A DNA stretch of 64,000 bases from Streptomyces violaceoruber (GCA_000720805.1 JODI01000032.1:1-64000); one strand, 5' to 3'. Counted from the first letter of the stretch, positions 1-8,382 are shown. Made by a program: numbers and translations. Notes: a model not told the origin generated them from the letters alone.

Positions 1-1
1 C

Positions 2-454
2 GACCTGAGGACCCCGCGCACCATGAACACCGACGGTGCCGGTCAGGCCGACCACATCATGGCCGCGTTCCCCAGCAGCACACGGCACCGCATCTACCGC
101 GACATCGTCCTGGGGATGGCCAGGGTGCTCGCGCGGGACGCGCAGGCCGGGGAAGAGGGTGCGAAGCCGGCGGACGTCACGGACCTGATCGACTGCTACC
201 TCATGGACCTCGCCTCCATCGCGATCACCAACGACTACCGGATGAACGCGGCGAAGGAGCCCAACTACACGGCGAAGGTCTACAACGCCTACAAGGAGAT
301 GCTCCAGGACCAGTTGCGGGAGGACCTTTCTCTCCGGGCTCTCCTGCCGTCGAACAAGAGCCTGTTCGGCGTGATCAACGACTTCCGGCGGATCGGCACC
401 TACATCGCGATCAACAACCGCGGTGACAGCCTGCAGCAGCCGGACGCGACCTGA
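2..454 (+). CDS. 3' end of an unrecognised gene
   Basis: The reading frame is open from the left edge of the window, so the first ATG (23) is probably internal and the gene is 5'-truncated by the window. The visible part, about 150 residues, looks fully alpha-helical and soluble, with no signal peptide or membrane segment. It has a charged middle stretch containing Asn-Asp-Tyr and Lys-Glu-Pro-Asn-Tyr. I do not recognise the family and assign no function. Codon use is typical of the rest of the window, so it is a real gene rather than a shadow. It ends at a TGA and is followed by about 500 bases without a convincing gene. Confidence 0.6.
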   Translation, partial: DLRTPRTMNTDGAGQADHIMAAFPSSTRHRIYRDIVLGMARVLARDAQAGEEGAKPADVTDLIDCYLMDLASIAITNDYRMNAAKEPNYTAKVYNAYKEMLQDQLREDLSLRALLPSNKSLFGVINDFRRIGTYIAINNRGDSLQQPDAT

Positions 455-956
455 GCCCACCCCGGACGCGTTCAGGGCCACGCACGGCCGACTCGGAGAC
501 TCAAGACCAGGCCAAGGCCGATACGGTGAGTGACACTGTGCGGGGTGTGGGCGGAGCGCGCGGAAGACCCGGAAACCGAGGCGGCGGGCCGACCACGGGC
601 ACGAAACAGGCGAACGGCGAGGGGCGGGGACTCAAGGCTCTCTGGTCCTCGCCGCCTTATTGTGACCGCTTCTGACCAGGTGCGATCAGGTGCGTACCGT
701 TCGGCGACCGGTGTTTCGAGGGGCTTATCGGTCTGTCGTACGAGGCCTCATACCAGAGCGGGACGCTCCTCGCGCGAGTTTGTCAACTGCCCACCGCACC
801 TGACAGGTTGACGACTACTGTCAGTGTCCGTCGGGCGACGCGGGGCCGGAATGGTCGGCTCTCTCGACCGACGCCCACATGCGCGTGCCCGCGGCACGCA
901 ACCGGCATGTGCACCCTGGCAACCAGGACCGACGGACCAGTACGACGAGGACACCG
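455..956. other. Intergenic region upstream of the conservon
   Basis: About 500 bases with no convincing coding sequence; short frames here lack natural protein composition. It must hold the conservon promoter. A perfect 7-bp inverted repeat (CTGACAG, 11-base spacer, CTGTCAG) at 800-824 encloses a TTGACG hexamer that could be a -35 box. I see no tRNA-like or riboswitch-like structure. Confidence 0.5.
800..824 (+). promoter_or_regulatory. Inverted repeat, candidate operator of the conservon
   Basis: CTGACAG and CTGTCAG flank an 11-base spacer that contains TTGACG, about 130 bases before the chosen CvnA start. A perfect dyad around a possible -35 element suggests repressor binding. The sequence shows only the symmetry; the regulator is unknown. 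Confidence 0.3.
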
Positions 957-3101
957 ATGTCTCACCTCCGCGCACCGGCCGCCCACGCAGACCGCCGTGA
1001 AGGCGGGCGGCACGGCCGGCCGGCCGCCCGTGCCGCTTCCGCGCTGCCCGAGACCCACATACGGCCTCAGCTGATGCGTCTCGCCGTACTGCCGCCCGTC
1101 GCCGTCGCCCTCAGCGGCTGTGCCGCGGTCCTGTTCACGGTGCGCTCCACCGGCGCCCGGCCCGGCCTCACCCTGTGGGGACTGCTCGCCGGCGCCGTCT
1201 CCGTGACCTGCGCGGCCGTCCTGATCGCCGCCGTGGCCGCCGACCGCGCCGCGCGCTCCGTCAGCGACCGGATCGGCGCGCTGCGCCGCAGCAGCGCACG
1301 CGGCGAGGCCGATCTGCGGGCACTGGTGGAGGCCCTGCGCCGCGGCGAGGGACCGCCCCGGCGCAAGCCGCCCGGGGGGCCGCCCGAGGACGCCGACGAC
1401 TTCGAACTGCTCGCCGCCGACCTGGCCCGCGCCCACGACGGGGCCGTCGCCGCCGTCGTCCAGGCCGCCCAGCTCTCCAGTCAGGCCGGCAGCGAACAGA
1501 AGCTGGAGGTCTTCCTCAACCTCGCCCGGCGTCTGCAGTCCCTGGTGCACCGCGAGATCTCCATTCTCGACGAGCTGGAGAACGAGATCGAGGACCCCGA
1601 CCTCCTCAAGGGCCTCTTCCACGTCGACCACCTCGCCACCCGCATCCGCCGCCACGCCGAGAACCTCGCCGTGCTCGGCGGCGCCGTCTCACGCCGGCAG
1701 TGGAGCAACCCGGTCTCCATGACCGAGGTGCTGCGCTCGGCGATCGCCGAGGTCGAGCAGTACTCCCGCGTGAAACTCGTCCCCCCGATCGACGGCGAAC
1801 TGCGCGGCCACGCGGTCGCCGACGTGATCCATCTGCTCGCCGAACTCGTCGAGAACGCCACGGTGTTCTCCGCCCCGCACACCCAGGTGCTGCTCCGGGC
1901 CAACCTCGTCACCTCCGGGCTCGCGGTCGAGGTCGAGGACCGTGGACTCGGCATGCCCGTCGCCGAACAGAGCCGGATGAACGCACTGCTCGCCGACCCG
2001 GACCAGGTCAATGTGGCCAGCCTGCTGGCGGACGGCCGCATCGGGCTCTTCGTCGTCTCCCAACTCGCCAAGCGGCACGGCATCCACGTCCGTCTGCAGA
2101 GCAACATCTACGGCGGCGTCCAGGCCGTCCTCGTCGTGCCGCAGGCCCTGCTGGGCACCGTGCCGGGCGCCCCCGGCGTCGTACCGCGGCCACCGGACGG
2201 CGCGGCGGGTCCGACGGGCACGACGGGTCCGGCCGTCCCGGCGCGGCAGCACGGGGCCGGGGGAGCGCACCGGAGGGCGCCGGGCGCGCGGGCCGCGAAT
2301 GCGCCGGTACCCCCCTCGCCGTCCTCGCCGCGGTCCTTCCCGCCGCCCGGCGCACCGCGCCAGCAGCTGACCGGGGCGCCCGGGCAGCCGGCGGGCACCG
2401 CTCCGGCCAGGCCGTCGACCTCTGGGACTGGTGCGGTGCCGGCTCCCGGGGCGAACGGCGGGAGGCCGGCACCGCTGCCCGTGCGCGGCGCGCGGGCCGA
2501 ACGGCCCACACCAGCTGAGGCCGTGCCCGGGATCAAACCCGGTGACCGGCCCCTCGTCGCGGAACACGCGGCCACGCCGCCCACTCCCCGCAGCGGTGCC
2601 GTACGCGGCACCATGGGCAAGCCCCAGCTGCCAAGGCGCCGGGCCCAGGAGCACATCGCACCGCAACTGCGCGACGGGCCGGCCCCGCGCCAGGACAGCG
2701 AGTACCTGGCCGGGCACGACCCTGGCCTGATGGCCGCCTTCCAACGCGGGATCGGCCTCGCCGAGGCCCAGCAGCACCTGGAGCGCGCGTCCGGCGATAC
2801 GGCGACCCCTATGGCGCCGGCCCACATGGACTCCCCCCACACAGACCGTGAGCGCGCATACCTCGAGCACGCCCATGTCACACGCCTCGGCCCCGACCGC
2901 ATCCCGGACGGCACCGACACCACCTCTGCGTCCGCTGCGTCCGCTGCGTCGTCCACGGGCGTACGCCCGCTGCACGCGCCGGTGTCCCGTGAAGCGCCAG
3001 GGCTGGACGCCGGGACCAGGACCGGGCCCGTCCCCGCTCGCGGACTCGACCTCGACCTCGATCACAGCACCCGGCACGACGGGAGCGCACCCGCCGGATG
3101 A
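957..3101 (+). CDS. cvnA: Conservon sensor-kinase-like protein CvnA
   Basis: Membrane protein of 714 residues, the sensor-like component of a Streptomyces conservon, thought to form a membrane-associated G-protein-coupled-like complex. Two N-terminal membrane segments (about residues 41-62 and 72-95) precede a helical region and a GHKL ATPase domain: N-box around 291 (ELVENA), G1 around 326 (DRGLGMP), G2 around 360 (GRIGLFVV). The last 300 residues are Pro/Ala-rich low complexity, usual for CvnA. I chose ATG 957 because GAGGA lies just upstream; an in-frame ATG at 879 would add 26 poorly convincing residues. The gene overlaps the next reading frame by an ATGA and leads a cvnABCD operon. No clear phospho-acceptor His box is seen, as is common in this family. 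Confidence 0.9.
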   Translation: MSHLRAPAAHADRREGGRHGRPAARAASALPETHIRPQLMRLAVLPPVAVALSGCAAVLFTVRSTGARPGLTLWGLLAGAVSVTCAAVLIAAVAADRAARSVSDRIGALRRSSARGEADLRALVEALRRGEGPPRRKPPGGPPEDADDFELLAADLARAHDGAVAAVVQAAQLSSQAGSEQKLEVFLNLARRLQSLVHREISILDELENEIEDPDLLKGLFHVDHLATRIRRHAENLAVLGGAVSRRQWSNPVSMTEVLRSAIAEVEQYSRVKLVPPIDGELRGHAVADVIHLLAELVENATVFSAPHTQVLLRANLVTSGLAVEVEDRGLGMPVAEQSRMNALLADPDQVNVASLLADGRIGLFVVSQLAKRHGIHVRLQSNIYGGVQAVLVVPQALLGTVPGAPGVVPRPPDGAAGPTGTTGPAVPARQHGAGGAHRRAPGARAANAPVPPSPSSPRSFPPPGAPRQQLTGAPGQPAGTAPARPSTSGTGAVPAPGANGGRPAPLPVRGARAERPTPAEAVPGIKPGDRPLVAEHAATPPTPRSGAVRGTMGKPQLPRRRAQEHIAPQLRDGPAPRQDSEYLAGHDPGLMAAFQRGIGLAEAQQHLERASGDTATPMAPAHMDSPHTDRERAYLEHAHVTRLGPDRIPDGTDTTSASAASAASSTGVRPLHAPVSREAPGLDAGTRTGPVPARGLDLDLDHSTRHDGSAPAG

Positions 3102-3169
3102 CCACCCCCGCGTTGACCCCACCCCCCAGCGCTCCCGCAGACCTTCGTACCTCAAGGAGTCGATCCACC

Positions 3170-3604
3170 ATGGCGAGCGAAGCGCCGACCGGCCATGTAT
3201 CCGATCTCGACTGGCTGATGAGCGGCCTCGTGCAGCGTGTACCGCACACCACCAGCGCGGTCCTCCTGTCCTGCGACGGGCTCGTGAAGTCGGTCCACGG
3301 GCTCGACCCGGACAGCGCCGACCACATGGCGGCCCTGGCCTCCGGTCTCTACTCGCTGGGCCGCAGCGCCGGCGTCCGCTTCGGCGACGGCGGAGACGTC
3401 CGCCAGGTCGTCGTCGAACTCGACTCGACCCTGCTGTTCGTGACCACCGCCGGATCCGGCACCTGTCTCGCCGTGCTGGCCGGCCGTGAGGCCGACGCGG
3501 CGGTGCTCGGTTACGAGATGGCGATGCTGGTCAAGAGCGTCCGCCCCTACCTGGTGACCGCACCCCGGCAGCACGCCGTCGAATCCACGGCGATGAGGCC
3601 TTGA
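3170..3604 (+). CDS. cvnB: Roadblock/LC7 domain protein CvnB
   Basis: A 144-residue single-domain roadblock/LC7 protein, the family that acts as regulator or scaffold for small Ras-like GTPases and here should partner CvnD. The start is ATG 3170, with AAGGAG ten bases upstream; an upstream in-frame ATG at 3098 overlapping the cvnA stop would add 24 unstructured residues and is less likely. The order A-B-C-D and the tight spacing are the hallmark of conservons. It ends in a few-base overlap with the cvnC start region. Confidence 0.92.
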   Translation: MASEAPTGHVSDLDWLMSGLVQRVPHTTSAVLLSCDGLVKSVHGLDPDSADHMAALASGLYSLGRSAGVRFGDGGDVRQVVVELDSTLLFVTTAGSGTCLAVLAGREADAAVLGYEMAMLVKSVRPYLVTAPRQHAVESTAMRP

Positions 3605-3606
3605 GC

Positions 3607-3978
3607 GTGGCGGCGGCCGGCGACGGGCCCTGGCTCGACGACGCGGCCGGGCGGCTGGTGCGCCCCTTCACGGTCAGCAACGGCCGCACCCGGCCCACCA
3701 TCGCGCTCGACCTGCTGTCGCATGTGATGGCCACCGGAGCCACCCCCCTCGGCTACCTCGGACCCGAACACGCGCAGGTCCTCGACATGTGCCGCGCACC
3801 CGTCTCGGTCGCCGAGGTCGCCGCCCACCTCAAGCTGCCGGCGGTGGTCACCAAGGTGCTGCTGTCGGACCTCGTCGACTGCGGGGCGCTGACCACCAAG
3901 CCACCCGAGTTCACCCACAACCCGACAGACAGGGCCCTTCTGGAGGCAGTACTCGATGGACTACGACGACAGCTCTGA
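3607..3978 (+). CDS. cvnC: DUF742 protein CvnC
   Basis: About 123 residues of DUF742, the third conservon component, a winged-helix-like domain with the typical start GPWLDD..GRLVRPF and a C-terminal HTH-like part. Biochemical role is not established; in conservons it is believed to bind the B and D proteins. GTG 3607 is preferred because GAGG lies eight bases upstream; a TTG at 3601 overlapping the cvnB stop is the alternative. The 3' end overlaps cvnD by 23 bases, implying translational coupling. Confidence 0.9.
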   Translation: MAAAGDGPWLDDAAGRLVRPFTVSNGRTRPTIALDLLSHVMATGATPLGYLGPEHAQVLDMCRAPVSVAEVAAHLKLPAVVTKVLLSDLVDCGALTTKPPEFTHNPTDRALLEAVLDGLRRQL

Positions 3979-4555
3979 CCCCTTCCCCACCGCACTGAAG
4001 ATCCTGGTGGCGGGCGGGTTCGGCGCAGGCAAGACGACCTTCGTGGGCGCGGTCAGCGAGATCGCCCCGCTCAGCACGGAGGAGCTGCTCACCACGGTCA
4101 GTGCCGCGACCGACAGTCTCGAGGGCATCGAGAACAAGGTGGAGACGACGGTGGCCATGGACTTCGGCCGCATCACGCTCGACCGGGAACACGTCCTGTA
4201 CCTGTTCGGCACGCCCGGCCAGGAGCGGTTCTGGTTCATGTGGGACGAGTTGTCGGAGGGCGCGCTCGGGGCGGTGATCCTCGCCGACACCCGCCGTCTG
4301 GAGGACTGCTTCGCCGCCGTCGACTTCTTCGAGCAGCGCGGCCTCGGCTTCATCCTCGCGGTCAACGAGTTCGACGGCTCGTTCCGCTACGACCCGGAGG
4401 AGGTGCGCGCCGCCATCGACCTCGCACCGGAGATCCCGGTGGTCAGCTGCGACGCCCGGATCTCCAGTTCCGGGGTGCAGACCCTGCTCACCCTGGTACG
4501 CCACCTCATCGCCCACAGCCCGGCCCCCGCGCCGAGCCACGGCGCCCACATGTGA
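3956..4555 (+). CDS. cvnD: Small Ras-like GTPase CvnD
   Basis: A 199-residue GTP-binding protein of the conservon GTPase family. The P-loop GGFGAGKTT is at residues 20-28, a G3-like element with GTPGQERF around 85, and an atypical G4 NEFD (for NKxD) around 138. The family is related to MglA/Ras GTPases and is thought to switch in response to the CvnA/B/C assembly at the membrane. A GGAGG-like site lies inside cvnC just before the ATG, consistent with coupling. S. coelicolor has 13 conservons, some affecting development; which one this resembles cannot be settled by eye. Confidence 0.93.
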   Translation: MDYDDSSDPFPTALKILVAGGFGAGKTTFVGAVSEIAPLSTEELLTTVSAATDSLEGIENKVETTVAMDFGRITLDREHVLYLFGTPGQERFWFMWDELSEGALGAVILADTRRLEDCFAAVDFFEQRGLGFILAVNEFDGSFRYDPEEVRAAIDLAPEIPVVSCDARISSSGVQTLLTLVRHLIAHSPAPAPSHGAHM

Positions 4556-4615
4556 CCCCCGCACACCCGCCACGGAGCCGCATATGTCCTACGTCCACAG
4601 CGACGGAGCCCGCCC

Positions 4616-5191
4616 ATGAGCTACGACCTGCCCCGCCCGGCCGGTCGACTACTGCTCACCCCCGAGGACAAGGAGGCCCCTGCCCGTGCCCGACGGCTGA
4701 CCCTGCTGGGGCTGGGGGAACGCCCGGAGCCCGCCCTGGACGCCTTCGCGCACCACCTCGCCCAGCGCGTCGCGACGCCGTACGCCATGGTCAACTTCGT
4801 GGGCGAACACCGGCAGTTCTTCGCCGGCCTGCGCGTCCCGGACGTCACGCCCCTGACGGACACCGGGAAGAGCGCTCCCGTGTTGGACCGCCACATGGAG
4901 CGCGACCACGGGTTCTGCCCCCATGTGGTGGTGCGGCGCAAGGCACTGGTCCTGGAGGACGTGCGCGACTACCCCAGGTTCGCCGGAAACCCCGTGGTCG
5001 ACGAATACGGCATCCGTTCCTACCTGGGGGCTCCGCTCATCGACACCACGGGGATGGTGCTGGGCACCGTGTGCGTCGCCGACACCGAGCCGCGGGCCTG
5101 GGGGAGGACCGGTCTGGAGAGCATCAAGGCGACGGCGGCGGACCTGGTGGCCCGCCTGGAACAGCGGGAGGCCGACGGGCTGCCGCTGTGA
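4616..5191 (+). CDS. GAF domain protein, probable conservon accessory
   Basis: A 191-residue protein that is essentially one GAF domain (about residues 35-185), with the usual YGIRSYLGAPL and GTVCVAD elements. GAF domains bind small molecules or chromophores and sense redox or nucleotides. It lies 60 bases after cvnD, same strand, with GGAG before ATG 4616, so it is probably a fifth conservon gene. Several conservons have a cytochrome P450 gene in this place; here a GAF protein takes it. No kinase, cyclase or HTH output domain is attached, so it probably acts through protein contacts. Confidence 0.85.
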   Translation: MSYDLPRPAGRLLLTPEDKEAPARARRLTLLGLGERPEPALDAFAHHLAQRVATPYAMVNFVGEHRQFFAGLRVPDVTPLTDTGKSAPVLDRHMERDHGFCPHVVVRRKALVLEDVRDYPRFAGNPVVDEYGIRSYLGAPLIDTTGMVLGTVCVADTEPRAWGRTGLESIKATAADLVARLEQREADGLPL

Positions 5192-5199
5192 GCGCCGTA

Positions 5200-5224
5200 C
5201 GCCGTACGCCGACACCGTACGGCG
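5200..5224. terminator. Hairpin terminator after the conservon
   Basis: CGCCGTACG (5200-5208) and CGTACGGCG (5216-5224) form a perfect 9-bp stem with a 7-base loop nine bases after the GAF gene stop. The left arm is partly duplicated just upstream (from 5193). There is no T-run, as is usual in Streptomyces. It lies between convergent genes and could serve both. Confidence 0.55.
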
Positions 5225-5283
5225 ACCGGTGACCCGGCGGACTGAGACGAACGGGGGCCGGTTCCGGCCGGCCCGACGCATCC

Positions 5284-5313
5284 CAGTCCGACCGAGCCCA
5301 GTCCGACCGAGCC
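5284..5313. repeat. 15-bp tandem repeat, two copies
   Basis: CAGTCCGACCGAGCC occurs twice head to tail, followed by a degenerate third start. It lies in the short gap between the convergent conservon and GPP34 genes and probably arose by slippage; no function is apparent. Confidence 0.6.
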
Positions 5314-5349
5314 CAGCCCGGCCCGTTCAAGCCGGTTCCGCCGCCGTCG

Positions 5350-5988
5350 TCACGGGGCTCGCCAGACGTTGTCGAAGGCCGCGTCCTCGATGGTCCGCCG
5401 CTGCCGTACGGACTCCAGTTCCGTCACCGCGTCGCCCACCGCCGCCAGCACCGCCTCGACCGCGTCGCCCGTACCGTCGGGGCTCGGGCCGTCGTCCGAC
5501 GCCTCCCGGCGCCCGTCCGAGTCGGTCGACTTGTCCTCGATTCCGACGGCGGCGGCCAGCGCGGCGAGTACGGGCTCGCCCGAGGCCCGGCGTTCCTCGG
5601 CGTGGCGCCGCAGCGGCGAGTCCGTCAAGGATCTGCGGCCGGTCGGGACCGGGAGCCAGCGGCCACGGGCCCGTGTGATCAGCCCGTCCGACTCCAGCGC
5701 GGCCAGATAGGCCGAGGCCAGACCACGGCCCCGGCGCCACAACCAGTCCTCGGTCGACTCGTACGGTTGCTGCCGGACGAGTGAGGACGCGGCATCGTCC
5801 AGGAGCCGGTCGCCCGTCGACGGCAGGAGGCCGGGCACGATCAGGTCGCCGTCCAGCGTGACCGCCTCGGCCTCGACGAGGTCGACCAGCTCGGCTCCCG
5901 CGAGAGCCAGTGAAAGATCACCGGTGTGGACGGGAGCGTCGGGCTCCACGCCCATGGAGACGATCAACAGGTCCTGTGCTGTGGTCAT
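5350..5988 (-). CDS. GPP34 family phosphoprotein
   Basis: A 212-residue protein of the GPP34 (GOLPH3/VPS74) family. Eukaryotic members bind phosphatidylinositol-4-phosphate in the Golgi; Streptomyces encode many soluble paralogues of unknown role. The N-terminus (TTAQDLLIVS) and the core LAGAELVDLVEAEAVTL are typical. I chose the ATG at 5988, preceded by AGGGAGCC; the longer open frame upstream has low-quality Arg/Pro-rich sequence. The C-terminal third contains an acidic Asp/Ser/Gly-rich insertion (about residues 150-175). It is a single gene, convergent with the conservon and divergent from the XRE gene. Confidence 0.85.
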   Translation of the reverse strand: MTTAQDLLIVSMGVEPDAPVHTGDLSLALAGAELVDLVEAEAVTLDGDLIVPGLLPSTGDRLLDDAASSLVRQQPYESTEDWLWRRGRGLASAYLAALESDGLITRARGRWLPVPTGRRSLTDSPLRRHAEERRASGEPVLAALAAAVGIEDKSTDSDGRREASDDGPSPDGTGDAVEAVLAAVGDAVTELESVRQRRTIEDAAFDNVWRAP

Positions 5989-6204
5989 CGCTGGCTCCCT
6001 GCCGGTCGGCCGACCTAGGAGGCCGAGTGTCGCACGACCATCATGGACCGGGGGTACCGGATCCGCAGGACGGCGACGGCGAGCTCGCCAGGTGCCCGTC
6101 GACGCCGCTCGCCGGCGCCACCCGGTGGCCGCCACCGGCTTCCGCCGACCCGTCCGGCGCCGGCCGCGCCGGAGGGCGCCGCCAGGACGTAACCTCCCTG
6201 TTTC

Positions 6205-6227
6205 ATTTCCGGGATATCGTCCCGTAT
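6205..6227 (+). promoter_or_regulatory. Candidate autoregulatory operator before the XRE gene
   Basis: GGGATATCGTCCC just before ATG 6228 has arms GGGA/TCCC, and it is nested in ATAT-flanked sequence. The AT-rich patch immediately before the start suggests a short or absent leader with the XRE protein as its own repressor. This is inference from symmetry and position. Confidence 0.35.
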
Positions 6228-6827
6228 ATGAGACAAGACGTCGTCGCGGCCGCGGCGAGCGCCCGCACCACTGACCCCGTCGACACCCGGCTGGGCGCCC
6301 GCCTCGCCGAGCTGCGGGCCGAACGGGGCTGGACACTGGGGGAGTTGGCGGAGCGCAGTGGCGTGAGCCGGTCCACCCTGTCCCGGGCCGAGCGGGCGGA
6401 GATCAGCCCCACCGCCTCCCTCCTGAACCGGCTGTGCCATGTCTACGGGCGGACCATGTCCCAGCTGCTCAGCGAGGTCGAGGCGGAGCCTGCGCTGCTG
6501 GTGAGGGCCGCCGGGCAACCGCTGTGGGAGGACCGCGCCTCCGGGTTCGTACGACGGTCCGTGTCCCCTCCGCACCCGGGGTTGCGCGGCGAGTTGGTGG
6601 AGGGGCGGCTCACCGCGGGCGCCGACATCGGCTACGACCGGCCGCCCGTGCCCGGCCTCGAACAGCACATCTGGGTGCTGGCCGGTTCACTCGACGTGAC
6701 CGCGCAGGACGTCGAACACCACCTCGACACCGGGGACTGCCTGCGGATGCGGGTGTGGGGCGCGACGCGCTTCCGGTGCCCCGGCCCGGACGAAGCGCGG
6801 TATGTGCTGGCGGTGGTGCTGCCGTGA
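6228..6827 (+). CDS. XRE-family regulator with cupin domain
   Basis: A 199-residue transcription factor: an XRE-type helix-turn-helix at about residues 20-75 (LAERSGVSRSTLSRAER) and a C-terminal cupin barrel (about 110-199) that would bind a small effector. XRE-cupin proteins usually repress their own operon and a metabolic gene. The ATG at 6228 gives the classical N-terminus; a longer frame exists but has poor composition. The stop overlaps the GTG of the acetyltransferase gene (GTGA), so the pair is one coupled operon and the regulator probably controls both. Confidence 0.88.
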   Translation: MRQDVVAAAASARTTDPVDTRLGARLAELRAERGWTLGELAERSGVSRSTLSRAERAEISPTASLLNRLCHVYGRTMSQLLSEVEAEPALLVRAAGQPLWEDRASGFVRRSVSPPHPGLRGELVEGRLTAGADIGYDRPPVPGLEQHIWVLAGSLDVTAQDVEHHLDTGDCLRMRVWGATRFRCPGPDEARYVLAVVLP

Positions 6828-7375
6828 TCGTGACCCGGCCGGACGCGGCCCGATTGGAGGCCCTCTCCGAGGAGCTGGCCGACCTGCTGATCGACACCGT
6901 CGACGGCGGCGCCTCGGTCGGATTCCTCGCCCCGCTCGACCGCGCGGCGGCCGTCGCCTGGTGGAAGGAGCGCGCCGCCGCGGTCGCCACCGGACACCTT
7001 GCCGTATGGACCGCGCACGACGGGAGCAGGACCGTCGGCACGGTCACTCTGGCCTTCCCGGACAAACCCAACAGCCGTCACCGCGCGGAACTGGTCAAGC
7101 TGATGGTGCACCGGGACGCCCGCGGACAGGGTCTGGGCCGCCGGTTCCTGGCCGTCGCCGAGCGGGCCGCGGTCGCCGTCGGCGTCACTCTCCTCCACCT
7201 GGACACCGAGACCGACAGCCCCGCCGAGCGTCTCTACCGCACGGCCGGCTGGACCGTGGCCGGCGTGATCCCCGACTACGCGGCGAACCCGGCAGGGGTG
7301 CTGCGGCCGACGACCCTCTACTACAAGTACGTAGGGGAGCGTGCCGAATCCGTGGCAAGCCCCCTCACCAGGTGA
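6824..7375 (+). CDS. GNAT family N-acetyltransferase
   Basis: A 183-residue GNAT acetyltransferase. The acetyl-CoA-binding motif A is clear around residues 92-105 (KLMVHRDARGQGLGRRF), followed by ERLYRTAGW typical of motif B. The substrate is unknown; such regulator-acetyltransferase pairs often detoxify amines or antibiotics. Starts at GTG 6824 within the stop of the XRE-cupin gene. About 30 bases separate it from the MmcQ gene. Confidence 0.88.
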   Translation: MIVTRPDAARLEALSEELADLLIDTVDGGASVGFLAPLDRAAAVAWWKERAAAVATGHLAVWTAHDGSRTVGTVTLAFPDKPNSRHRAELVKLMVHRDARGQGLGRRFLAVAERAAVAVGVTLLHLDTETDSPAERLYRTAGWTVAGVIPDYAANPAGVLRPTTLYYKYVGERAESVASPLTR

Positions 7376-7405
7376 TTGTCAGTGCCGGACGCTACGGTGC
7401 CTGTC

Positions 7406-7765
7406 ATGCCGGATGCCGAAGACGTACGACGGATCGCCCTGTCCCTGCCGGACACGACGGAGAAAATCGCCTGGAGCATGCCCACCTTCCGGGTCGCGGG
7501 CAAGATGTTCGCCACCCTTCCCGAGAACGAGACCTCCCTCGCCGTGCGCTGCCCCAAGATGGAGCGCGACGAACTGGTCCTGGCCGAACCGGAGAAGTTC
7601 TGGATCGCCGACCACGAGGCGCAGTTCGCCTGGGTCAGGGCCCGCCTCGCCGCGCTGGAGGACGAGGACGAACTACGGGACATCCTCGCCGACTCCTGGC
7701 GGCAGGCGGCCCCCACCCGGCTGCTGGACGCTCACCCCGAGCTGGGGCGCCCGGCCGTGGGCTGA
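7406..7765 (+). CDS. MmcQ/YjbR family protein
   Basis: A 119-residue MmcQ/YjbR protein, a small fold of unclear biochemical role, possibly nucleic-acid binding. The start ATG 7406 is preferred over a TTG at 7376 because TACGGT (7393-7398) lies exactly where a -10 box would give a leaderless transcript starting at the ATG. Sequence signature: SLPDTTEKIAW and the conserved FWIADH near the C-terminal half. Probably monocistronic. Confidence 0.8.
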   Translation: MPDAEDVRRIALSLPDTTEKIAWSMPTFRVAGKMFATLPENETSLAVRCPKMERDELVLAEPEKFWIADHEAQFAWVRARLAALEDEDELRDILADSWRQAAPTRLLDAHPELGRPAVG

Positions 7766-7806
7766 GCGGTCGGGGAGGATTCGACATCGGCCGTGCCCCG
7801 CCCCCT

Positions 7807-8009
7807 TCACGAGCGCGCGGCCTCCGCCCCCGCCCTTTCCCGCTCCCCGACGAACCCGCCGATCCGCTCCCGCAGCGACCGGGCGTCCAGTCCGTGCGCG
7901 GCGACATGTTCCGCCACGTTCCCGTAGCGCCGCAGCTCACGCCGTCCCACCCCGAGGCCCAGCACCCGACGTACCCCTGGGTACGTCCTCGTTCCTCGGT
8001 GATCGTCAT
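7807..8009 (-). pseudogene. Frameshifted remnant behind a SoxR-type promoter
   Basis: The promoter at 8017-8047 would start transcription at or one base before ATG 8009 (leaderless). From this ATG the frame reads MTITEER and then becomes unnatural. A second frame, one base out of register, reads naturally (YPGVRRVLGLG.. LRRYGNVAEHVAAHGLD) to a stop at 7807. A single-base deletion, or a sequencing error, near 7990 would join them into a protein of roughly 68 residues. I do not recognise the family. SoxR targets in Streptomyces are usually oxidoreductases, monooxygenases or exporters; this may be a shortened one. Confidence 0.45.
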
Positions 8010-8016
8010 ACGGACG

Positions 8017-8047
8017 ATCCTGCGACCTCAACCAAACTTGAGGTCAA
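8017..8047 (-). promoter_or_regulatory. SoxR-type (MerR family) promoter and operator
   Basis: On the minus strand: TTGACC (-35, 8047-8042), a 19-base spacer, and CAGGAT (-10, 8022-8017), ending eight bases before ATG 8009. Spanning the spacer is a dyad with arms GACCTCAA and TTGAGGTC and a 6-base centre (8024-8045). The 18-base core agrees with the E. coli soxS SoxR box at 15 positions, as I remember that site. A 19-bp spacer is the hallmark of MerR-family activated promoters. No SoxR gene is in the window, so it would be a distant member of a SoxR regulon. Confidence 0.75.
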
Positions 8048-8167
8048 GCCGTCGACGTGCGCGCCCGCGACGAAGCGGTGCGCGTAAACGAGTGCGCGAT
8101 CACCGATCCGAGTGCGGTATTGTTTCCCTGCGCGTCCGGCCGGGGGAAACCCCAGGTCAGACAGCAC

Positions 8168-8241
<74 letters not shown>

Positions 8242-8252
8242 CGGTGTTCATC

Positions 8253-8282
8253 AGCGGGTCTGCCGACAGTGGCAGGCCCGCT
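8253..8282 (+). terminator. Terminator hairpin after tRNA-Pro
   Basis: AGCGGGTCTGCC and GGCAGGCCCGCT form a 12-bp stem (one G:U pair) with a 6-base loop, 11 bases after the tRNA. No T-run follows. It probably ends the tRNA transcript and may also end the convergent glycosidase gene downstream. Confidence 0.7.
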
Positions 8283-8382
8283 GGTCGCGTTCGTGCGACG
8301 GTGACGTGGTGCTTCCGCGGTCAGCCCACCAGAGGCAGGAAGATCGTGTCGCCGATCTCCTCCAGGACGTTCCAGGGGCCGG

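Noticed and set aside
530..811. 93-codon frame between the first gene and the conservon
   Set aside because: Arg-rich with no natural motif and no convincing ribosome-binding site.
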